NCBI GenBank assembly: GCA_003509235.1
Contig: DONH01000210.1
Location: forward strand, 1 to 7,028
Reading direction: 5' to 3'
Source: Planctomycetaceae bacterium
GTDB taxonomy: Bacteria > Planctomycetota > Planctomycetia > Pirellulales > UBA1268
DNA: 7,028 nt
Positions 1 to 4,704 of this stretch are shown here, piece after piece. The translations under genes were made by a program, and so were the position numbers. The first letter of the stretch is position 1; each line of letters begins with the position of its first letter. The notes under the pieces were generated by a model that did not search any database, was not told the origin of the DNA, and saw only the letters and a program-made list of their open reading frames with translations.

Positions 1-36
1 CTGCTTGTGTTCTCGGTATGAACAGCAAAGTTTTAC

Positions 37-759
37 TCACCTGTCGAATAGGGATAGCTGGTTTGCTGGAAATGATCGTGTTGTTTGCGCTGGGTATATT
101 TGCTCCTGACACCGTCTGTCCTCATGGTGAACATTATTCACATAGTCCGATACGGGGTAGATCGCGGTTCTTTCCTCTGGGAACGGATGTAAATCTTGAA
201 GTACTGCAGCCGTATTGACCTGAGATGGATCAAGCCATGCATCATATCGCTCTGGCTGAATCACAACGGGCATGCGTGGGTGAAAATGCTGCATTGCTTG
301 ATTGGCACTGCAAGTCAGAATGGTGCAGGTTTCGAGTGTGTTCCCATTTTGCTCCCATACGTCCCAAAGGCCACCAATACCAAACGGTTCGTTTGATGCC
401 AGTCGGACATAGTACGGCTGTTTTCTTTTTCCCAATGTCGTCCATTCATAAAAACCAGTAGCAGGTATCAGACATCTTCGTCGGCTGAAGCTGTCACGAA
501 AAGATGGTTTCGTAAAAGCAGTCTCTGAGCGAGCGTTCGTTAATCGCGCACCAATAGATTGATCTTTCGCCCATGATGGAACGAGGCCCCACGTGAGCAA
601 GGTCGGTTCACGTCTTTGGTGATGGCTTCTGGTGCGAAATACAAGTATTTTTTGAGATGGTGCGATATTAAACCGTGGCGTCAACGTGTCACGGATATTG
701 GTATCAAATTGCGTGCTGAGAGTTGACGCCTTTGATGTGAGAGCAAATCTGCCGCACAT
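37..759 (-). CDS. SRAP-domain protein (YedK/HMCES-type abasic-site crosslinking protein), 240 aa
   Basis: SRAP proteins bind single-stranded DNA at abasic sites and form a covalent thiazolidine link through Cys2, shielding the lesion in the cytoplasm during replication. The start was set at the ATG followed directly by TGC (Met-Cys-Gly-Arg-Phe), because after Met removal Cys2 is the nucleophile. An in-frame start 7 codons upstream would bury it. An AGGAAAG ribosome site (769-775) lies 9 nt upstream. Active-site residues are visible: Cys2, Asn75 in TNARSET, Glu105 in GFYEW and His160 in HPRMPVV. As I recall, these are the same numbers as in E. coli YedK. Length (240) is normal for the family. 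The C-terminus ends NQLSLFDR, which contains a bacterial sliding-clamp-binding consensus (see findings). It stands alone, divergent from the metal-related genes. No clear LexA box or terminator was seen. Family assignment is very secure; the in vivo role is inferred. Confidence 0.96.
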   Translation of the reverse strand: MCGRFALTSKASTLSTQFDTNIRDTLTPRFNIAPSQKILVFRTRSHHQRREPTLLTWGLVPSWAKDQSIGARLTNARSETAFTKPSFRDSFSRRRCLIPATGFYEWTTLGKRKQPYYVRLASNEPFGIGGLWDVWEQNGNTLETCTILTCSANQAMQHFHPRMPVVIQPERYDAWLDPSQVNTAAVLQDLHPFPEERTAIYPVSDYVNNVHHEDRRCQEQIYPAQTTRSFPANQLSLFDR

Positions 760-858
760 AGAACAAAACTTTCCTGGCAAAGTTTTACAAAATTAAATAA
801 GTGATGCCGAGCCAGTTCCGTAGTAGATAGCAAGACGAAGTTACGGAATCGTTTTTCG

Positions 859-864
859 ATTATA
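859..864 (-). promoter_or_regulatory. candidate -10 element for the SRAP gene
   Basis: Read on the minus strand this is a perfect TATAAT about 100 nt upstream of the SRAP start. No good -35 hexamer is found at 16-18 nt (the 17-nt position reads GTCCTG), so this is a tentative promoter call. A short inverted repeat AATCG-TTTTT-CGATT (847-861) overlaps it. Confidence 0.25.
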
Positions 865-946
865 AGTTGAGCATAATGCAGCAGGACGCAGATTTGAAAT
901 TCCTTGCACATTGAGAAACAACAGTTTTATTCAGAATCAAATTTGT

Positions 947-959
947 GCACGAATCGTGC
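947..959. promoter_or_regulatory. 13-bp palindrome, possible operator
   Basis: GCACGA-A-TCGTGC is a perfect 6-bp inverted repeat around one central base. It lies in the divergent intergenic region between the two transcription units, where a dimeric regulator could act on either. There is no poly-T run, so it is not a terminator. The cognate regulator is not in the window. Confidence 0.25.
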
Positions 960-1089
960 CATGAAATCTTTAACAAGCCAGAAAAGCCACTTAGCAAGTT
1001 GTGCGGAGGCATTTGTAAAAGTGGGGGGTAAAACGACCTACAGAAGATTCTTATACAGGTATGTAGCCCGCTAATTGGAGGTTTTTTCT

Positions 1090-1118
1090 TTGCAATTACT
1101 CGCAGAATTCGGTAATAA
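1090..1118 (+). promoter_or_regulatory. candidate sigma70-type promoter for the first cassette
   Basis: TTGCAA (1090-1095) and TAATAA (1113-1118) are separated by 17 bases, the ideal spacing. The -35 matches TTGACA at 4 of 6 positions. Transcription would begin near 1125, giving a leader of roughly 75 nt before the ATG at 1200, with the direct repeat CCGGGGATWAG falling within or just after the start. This is pattern matching only. Confidence 0.3.
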
Positions 1119-1128
1119 ATAGGAAATT

Positions 1129-1156
1129 CCGGGGATAAGAAACTGCCGGGGATTAG
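1129..1156 (+). repeat. 11-bp direct repeat CCGGGGATWAG
   Basis: CCGGGGATAAG (1129-1139) and CCGGGGATTAG (1146-1156) differ at one base and are offset by 17 bp. They lie just downstream of the candidate promoter and about 45 bases before the first small Cys/His-rich gene. They could be tandem operator half-sites or a structured 5' UTR element. No third copy was seen upstream of the second cassette. Confidence 0.4.
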
Positions 1157-1199
1157 TATTCAAAATTCAGATACATCAACTTTTTGCAATTTGGTCTCC

Positions 1200-1589
1200 A
1201 TGCAGCGGTTTACGTCAATAACGCTTTTGAGTGTTTACGGCCTTGTTTCCATTATGGGGCACGCCGGATTTGACGTATTGGGTTTGCATTCGCATGGCAA
1301 ACATGGTGCTACATGCGAACACAGTACCCTCAAATGCAGCCATTGCCATCATAGTCACACGACTGTTAAATGCAGCGAGGATGATTCTCGCACGCCTTCA
1401 GAGCATCCAGATGACTGTGTGATTTGCAAGTGTTTCGCTCTGCTTAAAATGCAGGTGGTTGCGTCGTCGCTATCGACTGCAACGTCTGTTCCTTTCTTCT
1501 GTGAATCCTTCGCTGCGTATGAAAGACTCATTGCGTTTGATTTCACGCTTCTACCGAAGCCGCGTGGTCCACCTGCGATTCAGGTGTAA
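1200..1589 (+). CDS. small Cys/His-rich membrane/exported protein ending PRGPP, possible metal-sensing leader peptide (copy 1), 129 aa
   Basis: No named family is firmly recognised; the layout recalls DUF2946/CruR-like copper-related small proteins. Residues 4-20 form a hydrophobic export or anchor segment running into GHAGF (20-24). Residues 30-58 are a dense ligand patch (H30, H32, H35, C39, H41, C46, H48, C49, H50, H51, H53, C58). CVICKC follows at 73-78, then a hydrophobic stretch to about 100, and LPKPRGPP at 118-125, only four residues before the end. I chose the ATG at 1200 over a TTG 9 bases earlier because it aligns with the paralog at 2881 and makes both 129 residues. No Shine-Dalgarno is evident. 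It sits 184 bases upstream of a pseudopilin gene, and this arrangement recurs in the next cassette. It may be a structural metal-binding protein or an arrest-type leader. Coding status is well supported by the paralog; function is inferred. Confidence 0.8.
   Translation: MQRFTSITLLSVYGLVSIMGHAGFDVLGLHSHGKHGATCEHSTLKCSHCHHSHTTVKCSEDDSRTPSEHPDDCVICKCFALLKMQVVASSLSTATSVPFFCESFAAYERLIAFDFTLLPKPRGPPAIQV
1570..1586 (+). promoter_or_regulatory. hairpin over the last codons of the copy-1 small ORF
   Basis: CACCTG (1570-1575), loop CGATT, then CAGGTG (1581-1586) is a perfect 6-bp stem ending just before the TAA stop. The left arm begins inside the proline codons of RGPP, so a ribosome paused there would melt it. 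The paralogous ORF has a 6-bp stem in the equivalent place (3256-3270). It is too short, and without a T-run, to be a terminator. Confidence 0.35.
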
Positions 1590-1610
1590 CAAGCACAAGT
1601 TGTGATGGTT

Positions 1611-1631
1611 CAGCATTCGTAATGAATGCTG
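1611..1631 (+). promoter_or_regulatory. 8-bp stem-loop in spacer between small ORF and pseudopilin (copy 1), possible attenuator
   Basis: CAGCATTC (1611-1618) and GAATGCTG (1624-1631) pair perfectly around a 5-nt loop, 21 nt after the stop of the small ORF. The following bases (TCTTCAGCTTT) are only mildly T-rich, so it could be a weak intrinsic terminator, an attenuator or an RNA-processing stem. Further on, GTACGG (1659-1664) and CCGTAC (1705-1710) form a longer-range inverted repeat. A weak -10-like TATATT (1712-1717) might give the pseudopilin its own promoter. Confidence 0.4.
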
Positions 1632-1773
1632 TCTTCAGCTTTGTGTGATCTGTTAGTTGTACGGTGTCAGGATGTGTAGCAACTTTAATCTTGGCTGCAT
1701 GCACCCGTACATATATTCCTGCAGTTAGTTGTTGATTTATTTTATGTTCTCATTTCAAGTTTGGAGTTTCCTG

Positions 1774-2721
1774 ATGATATCTCGAAGAAAAGAAAGTTTG
1801 CCTGGTCGTTTGGCCAATGCGAGGTTTGGTTTCACGTTGATTGAATTACTCGTTGTGATAGCAATCATCGGTGTGTTGGTTGGTCTGCTTTTGCCGGCTG
1901 TCCAGCAGGCCCGAGAAGCCGCTCGTCGTAGTGCTTGCTCAAACAACATGAAGCAGATGGGCCTTGCTGTTCACAATTATGCGGACGTGCATCCTGAACG
2001 CTTTCCGGTTGGCTGGGTAGGTGAATTTGAAGCTGGAGAATGGCACGGTGATGAAGGAGAAGGTTGGGGTTTTGCAGCTCATTTGCTTCCATTCATTGAG
2101 CAAAAAAATCTGTTCGACTTGTTCGATTTGACCAAGCAAGTCGGTGACAACGTCAACGCAGCGGCCATAGCCACGGTGGTAACAGGTTACCTGTGTCCTT
2201 CCGATTCATACGCGTCGGGTGATATTATTTCACCAGCCAACAGTACTCGCCGGTTTGCTCGTAGCAATTACCCCGGCTGCTTTGGGTCGGAACACATGGC
2301 TGGCCATGATGATCATGGTGGCGGTGGTGGTGGCGACGAAGGCCTCGAGCCTGGTGAAGGCAACGGCATTTTTTTCGCTGGTGGTGCTAGTGGCGAGAAT
2401 GCGGTGAGTTTCAGAGATGTGCGAGATGGCCTAAGTAAAACCATAATGATAGGTGAACGTGATAGTCGTGAAGGCCATAGTTTCTGGCAGGGCCGGATAG
2501 ACGGGGTCAATGAAGATATGACACGAGTTGTTGGAGTTGGTGAACATGTGTTCAACAGCAATGACCCCCACTTTGAAGACTTCTTCTCTTCACACCCAGG
2601 TGGCGTGAGCTTCGTCTTCGCAGACGGACACGTTGCCTTTCTGAGTAATGGAATGTCAGAGGCACTCTTTCAGTCGTTGGCTACGCGTGCCGGCGGAGAA
2701 GTAGTAGACGGTAGCTACTAG
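1774..2721 (+). CDS. DUF1559-family pseudopilin with His/Gly-rich insert (copy 1), 315 aa
   Basis: Planctomycetes carry many DUF1559 genes: proteins with a type IV pilin-like N-terminus, presumably processed by a prepilin peptidase and placed at the cell envelope. Their molecular job is poorly known. Here the basic leader ends at Gly19, and FTLIELLVVIAIIG follows with the usual Glu at +5 (E24), then QQAREAARRSACSNNMKQ and HNY. The C-terminus has H274-X9-D284-G285 (the prepilin-processing-associated H-X9-DG motif) and a TRAGGEVVDG ending. A lineage-specific insert at 172-189 is rich in His, Asp and Gly (SEHMAGHDDH followed by six Gly), and GEWHGDEGEG at 88-97 is another charged patch. I chose the ATG at 1774 because GGAG (1763-1766) lies 7 nt upstream; earlier in-frame starts at 1729 and 1744 would lengthen the leader. 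It follows the small ORF by 184 bases and closes with a strong terminator. The family is secure; metal binding is inference. Confidence 0.93.
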   Translation: MISRRKESLPGRLANARFGFTLIELLVVIAIIGVLVGLLLPAVQQAREAARRSACSNNMKQMGLAVHNYADVHPERFPVGWVGEFEAGEWHGDEGEGWGFAAHLLPFIEQKNLFDLFDLTKQVGDNVNAAAIATVVTGYLCPSDSYASGDIISPANSTRRFARSNYPGCFGSEHMAGHDDHGGGGGGDEGLEPGEGNGIFFAGGASGENAVSFRDVRDGLSKTIMIGERDSREGHSFWQGRIDGVNEDMTRVVGVGEHVFNSNDPHFEDFFSSHPGGVSFVFADGHVAFLSNGMSEALFQSLATRAGGEVVDGSY

Positions 2722-2730
2722 CAGAAATAG

Positions 2731-2769
2731 TCACGGTGGGGAGTTGCATTGCTCCCCACCGTGATTGTT
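2731..2769 (+). terminator. intrinsic terminator after pseudopilin copy 1
   Basis: TCACGGTGGGGAG (2731-2743) pairs perfectly over 13 bp with CTCCCCACCGTGA (2752-2764) around an 8-nt loop containing GCATTG. The T-tract (TTGTT) is short, but the stem is very stable and starts 10 bases after the TAG stop. It marks the end of the first cassette. Confidence 0.8.
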
Positions 2770-2820
2770 GGCCTCATAAGAGGGCAATATGCATGCGGCC
2801 CAATTCTTTTTGCAATCCTA

Positions 2821-2848
2821 TTGCATTTAATTTGTACTTCCTTATAAA
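2821..2848 (+). promoter_or_regulatory. candidate sigma70-type promoter for the second cassette
   Basis: TTGCAT (2821-2826) and TATAAA (2843-2848) are 16 bases apart, giving a start near 2855 and a leader of about 26 nt before the ATG at 2881. It lies directly after the first terminator, where a new transcript is expected. An 11-mer CTTTTTGCAAT (2806-2816) just upstream also occurs at 1180-1190 before the first small ORF, though at a different distance. Confidence 0.4.
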
Positions 2849-2880
2849 ACGATTATTTGCCTTTTTACGGTAGTAGTGTG

Positions 2881-3270
2881 ATGCGAATAATATCAGTCAT
2901 CATTTTTAGTCTGTACTGTCTTGTTTCCATTTTGGGGCACGGCGGTTTTTGTGGTTTACGAGCAGCAACGCTGGAGTGGGCGAGTGCGGATAATGGTGTC
3001 CATACGTGTCCCCAAAAATTTTCCTGTTGCCAGTGTGAACCGTTACAGAAGCCTGCTGATAAATCAGACGGGTGTCCAGACGGTTGTCCAGACGGGTGCG
3101 TAGTCTGTCACTTTTTCAGTCTTTTCAAAGCACAGGTAATTGCTTCTGTCACAAGCTTTCACTTTTTTTCTTCCCTCGAAGTTGAGCTGTATTCTGCTCG
3201 GGACAATTTAGTCCCATTTAATTGTGAGCTTCCTCCAAGACCTCGCGGCCCACCGTCACGCTTTGCGTGA
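2881..3270 (+). CDS. small Cys-rich membrane/exported protein ending PRGPP, possible metal-sensing leader peptide (copy 2), 129 aa
   Basis: This is a paralog of the 1200-1589 product with identical length. Hydrophobic residues 3-18 lead into GHGGF (19-23). The middle is Cys-rich (C24, C43, C49, C50, C52, C65, C69) and includes a GCPD repeat. CVVC falls at 73-76, exactly as in copy 1, followed by the shared F-L-K-Q-V-AS pattern. LPPRPRGPP ends at residue 125, four residues before the stop. By eye only about a quarter of positions are identical, concentrated at the two ends and around CVxC, while the His cluster of copy 1 is largely replaced by Cys. The ATG at 2881 follows GTG at 2878 and no Shine-Dalgarno is visible; a TTG at 2857 would add eight unconserved residues. 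A pseudopilin gene follows after 172 bases. Whether it is a structural metal-binding protein or a translation-arrest leader cannot be settled from sequence. Confidence 0.82.
   Translation: MRIISVIIFSLYCLVSILGHGGFCGLRAATLEWASADNGVHTCPQKFSCCQCEPLQKPADKSDGCPDGCPDGCVVCHFFSLFKAQVIASVTSFHFFSSLEVELYSARDNLVPFNCELPPRPRGPPSRFA
3067..3096 (+). repeat. 12-bp tandem repeat encoding GCPD units
   Basis: GACGGGTGTCCA (3067-3078) and GACGGTTGTCCA (3079-3090) are 11/12 identical, and a third partial unit GACGGG starts at 3091. They encode D-G-C-P repeated into D-G-C-V, adding cysteines spaced by four just before the CVVC motif. This looks like slippage-type expansion of a Cys ligand unit within the gene. Confidence 0.7.
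3256..3270 (+). promoter_or_regulatory. hairpin over the last codons and stop of the copy-2 small ORF
   Basis: TCACGC (3256-3261), loop TTT, then GCGTGA (3265-3270) is a perfect 6-bp stem whose right arm includes the TGA stop. It begins on the first base after the second proline codon of RGPP. Its position matches the hairpin at 1570-1586 in copy 1 although the sequences differ. Confidence 0.4.
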
Positions 3271-3415
3271 ACGTACAAGTGCTGAGAGAGTTGCATGATG
3301 TTTCGAGCAGTTCTCGGTCAATTCAGGGCTGAGAATATGTTTTTGTACTCTTTTATTGAGAGTTTCTTGAGTTCTCGTACGTTCTGAAATGCTGTAGTGA
3401 ATTTATCAAACGTAC
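3269..3415 (+). promoter_or_regulatory. spacer with mutually exclusive inverted repeats (AACGTAC / GTACGTT / AACGTAC)
   Basis: GTACGTTC (3377-3384) can pair over 8 bp with GAACGTAC (3269-3276), which overlaps the small ORF's stop. Alternatively, GTACGTT (3377-3383) can pair over 7 bp with AACGTAC (3409-3415). Only one pairing can form at a time, and the second lies 17 bases before the pseudopilin ribosome site (3433-3437). This is the geometry of an RNA switch read by ribosome position on the small ORF. The arms are short and AT-rich in part, so coincidence is possible. Confidence 0.3.
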
Positions 3416-3442
3416 TATCAAAATGAATATTTGGAGAGAATG

Positions 3443-4474
3443 ATGAATAAGAACAGAAGAGATGAAATATTAAATAAGATTCCAACTGAAGTTGGTTTTA
3501 CGCTGATTGAATTACTTGTTGTAATTGCAATCATAGGCGTTCTGGTTGGTCTGCTTTTGCCTGCAGTTCAGCAGGCTCGAGAAGCTGCTCGTCGCAGTGC
3601 CTGTTCAAACAACATGAAGCAGCAGGGTCTCGCAGTTCATAATTATGCTGACGTGAACCCTGAAAAGTTTCCAGTTGGTTGGGTTGGTGAATACGAAATG
3701 GGAGAATGGCACGGTGATGAAGGAGAAGGCCATGGTTTTGCCAGTCGCATGCTCCCATTTATCGAGCAAAATAACGTCTATAAGACCATAGATTTTGGTG
3801 CACAGGTCGGTGCTGCTAGTAACGCAGCGGCTCGCACTACAGTCGTCTCGACGTTTCTTTGCCCTTCCGATTCGTATGGGTCAGGAGATGTTTTTAGTCC
3901 TGGCGATGAGGGAGCTGGTGGTAACGATGAGGATGCCCCTGATAATACCCCAGGTAGTACACAGTACGCTCGAACTAACTACCCAGGAGTTTTTGGTAAC
4001 GAGCATGTTGCTGGCCACGATCATGCCAGTGCTGCCGGATGGTTCATGAGCTGGGTCGGAACTGTTGCACTCCTCAGTGGCGATGACGAAGGTCTGGAGC
4101 CTGGTGAAGGCAACGGCATCTTTTTCGCCGGTGGAGCCAGTGGAGAGAACGCAGTGAGTTTCAGAGACGTTCGAGATGGTTTAAGTAAGACCATTATGAT
4201 TGGTGAGCGAGACAGCCGCCTCGGTGGAAGCGTCTGGATCGGAAGAGGAGATGGCCTCGAAGCTGCGATGTCCCGAGTTATCGGAGTCGGTGAGCACGTG
4301 TTTAACAGCGGTGGCGAAGCGCACTTTGAAGACTTCTTTTCTTCACATCCCGGTGGTGTGAGTTTTGTCTTTGCCGATGGGCACGTCGCCTTCTTGAGTG
4401 ATGGCATGTCAGACGCCCTGTTTGCATCACTTTGCTCGCGGGCCGGAGGTGAGGTCGTCGACGGCGATTATTAA
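3443..4474 (+). CDS. DUF1559-family pseudopilin with His/Asp-rich insert (copy 2), 343 aa
   Basis: This is a close paralog of the 1774-2721 product. The leader ends at Gly18 before FTLIELLVVIAIIG (Glu at +5 is E23), and the C-terminal H302-X9-D312-G313 motif and RAGGEVVDG ending are present. Length exceeds copy 1 mainly through a longer variable insert at about 153-214. That insert carries acidic residues (GDEGAGGNDEDAPD) and NEHVAGHDH at 186-194. Residues 215-259 are identical to copy 1. GEWHGDEGEG (87-96) is also kept. I chose the ATG at 3443 because GGAGA (3433-3437) is 5 nt upstream; the adjacent ATG at 3440 is possible and would add one Met. The protein is expected to be exported and processed by a prepilin peptidase, which is not in this window. 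Its role is unknown; the conserved His/Asp patches suggest metal binding by inference only. It ends at a strong terminator. Confidence 0.93.
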   Translation: MNKNRRDEILNKIPTEVGFTLIELLVVIAIIGVLVGLLLPAVQQAREAARRSACSNNMKQQGLAVHNYADVNPEKFPVGWVGEYEMGEWHGDEGEGHGFASRMLPFIEQNNVYKTIDFGAQVGAASNAAARTTVVSTFLCPSDSYGSGDVFSPGDEGAGGNDEDAPDNTPGSTQYARTNYPGVFGNEHVAGHDHASAAGWFMSWVGTVALLSGDDEGLEPGEGNGIFFAGGASGENAVSFRDVRDGLSKTIMIGERDSRLGGSVWIGRGDGLEAAMSRVIGVGEHVFNSGGEAHFEDFFSSHPGGVSFVFADGHVAFLSDGMSDALFASLCSRAGGEVVDGDY

Positions 4475-4497
4475 TCGAAGCTTCCAAGTCCAATCTG

Positions 4498-4532
4498 CGA
4501 GGGGGAGGCATTGGTCTCCCCCTCGTTTTTTT
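4498..4532 (+). terminator. intrinsic terminator after pseudopilin copy 2
   Basis: CGAGGGGGAG (4498-4507) pairs over 10 bp with CTCCCCCTCG (4516-4525), followed immediately by seven T (4526-4532). The loop contains GCATTG. This is a textbook rho-independent terminator 23 bases after the TAA stop and separates the pseudopilin cassettes from the downstream Cys-rich pair. Confidence 0.92.
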
Positions 4533-4642
4533 GGTCCGAGCCGGAGTGTCTGCCTCAGAATTCACGGGAAATTCCACTGTTCTTCGTTTTCTGAATGATC
4601 AAATTCTTGCCTTGTGCGTAAACTGTAGGTGCTGGTAAAAAT

Positions 4643-4671
4643 TTGAAAATTCAGGAAAAAATGAGTACAAC
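4643..4671 (+). promoter_or_regulatory. candidate sigma70-type promoter for the Cys-rich pair
   Basis: TTGAAA (4643-4648, 5 of 6 to TTGACA) and TACAAC (4666-4671, 4 of 6) are separated by 17 bases, giving a start near 4678 and a short leader before the GTG start at 4705. It lies downstream of a strong terminator, where a fresh promoter is needed. No operator was recognised. Confidence 0.35.
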
Positions 4672-4704
4672 CCACCGTATTCTTTGTATTGGAGAATTGA
4701 AGGC

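Larger units (their letters stand above)
760..1199. other. divergent intergenic region, no convincing gene
   Basis: This 440-base stretch separates the minus-strand SRAP gene from the plus-strand metal-related island and must hold promoters for both. It contains a TATAAT on the minus strand (859-864), a perfect odd palindrome GCACGA-A-TCGTGC (947-959), a sigma70-like promoter on the plus strand (1090-1118) and an 11-bp direct repeat (1129-1139 and 1146-1156). A 37-codon ORF (961-1074, plus) has no ribosome site and no recognisable motif, and I do not call it a gene. No tRNA, IS end or CRISPR-like repeat is seen. Confidence 0.7.
1200..4532 (+). repeat. tandem duplication of a [PRGPP small protein + pseudopilin + terminator] cassette
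   Basis: Two cassettes of the same gene order follow each other: 1200-2764 and 2881-4532. Both small proteins are 129 residues, both spacers are 172-184 bases, and both pseudopilins end at G-rich-stem terminators. The starts of the two copies are 1681 bases apart. The small proteins have diverged far more than the pseudopilins, so the duplication is old, or the small proteins evolve under looser or different constraint. Confidence 0.8.

Noticed and set aside
681..911. 76-codon minus-strand ORF upstream of and overlapping the SRAP gene
   Set aside because: It overlaps the start of the well-supported SRAP gene in another frame and covers its probable promoter. It has no domain features.
961..1074. 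37-codon plus-strand ORF starting ATG in the intergenic region
   Set aside because: It has no ribosome site, no recognised motif or signal peptide, and its length is within chance expectation. It overlaps the candidate upstream regulatory region. Homology search could revive it.
1180..2816. Shared 11-mer CTTTTTGCAAT before both small ORFs (1180-1190 and 2806-2816) as a common regulatory site
   Set aside because: Its distances to the start codons differ greatly (9 versus 64 nt) and the sequence is AT-rich, so a shared function is not supported beyond a possible -35-like TTGCA element.
4021..4407. 128-codon minus-strand ORF antisense to pseudopilin copy 2, with a similar shadow at 2313-2561 in copy 1
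   Set aside because: Antisense conservation is explained by the invariant coding block on the plus strand. No start signal or domain is present.
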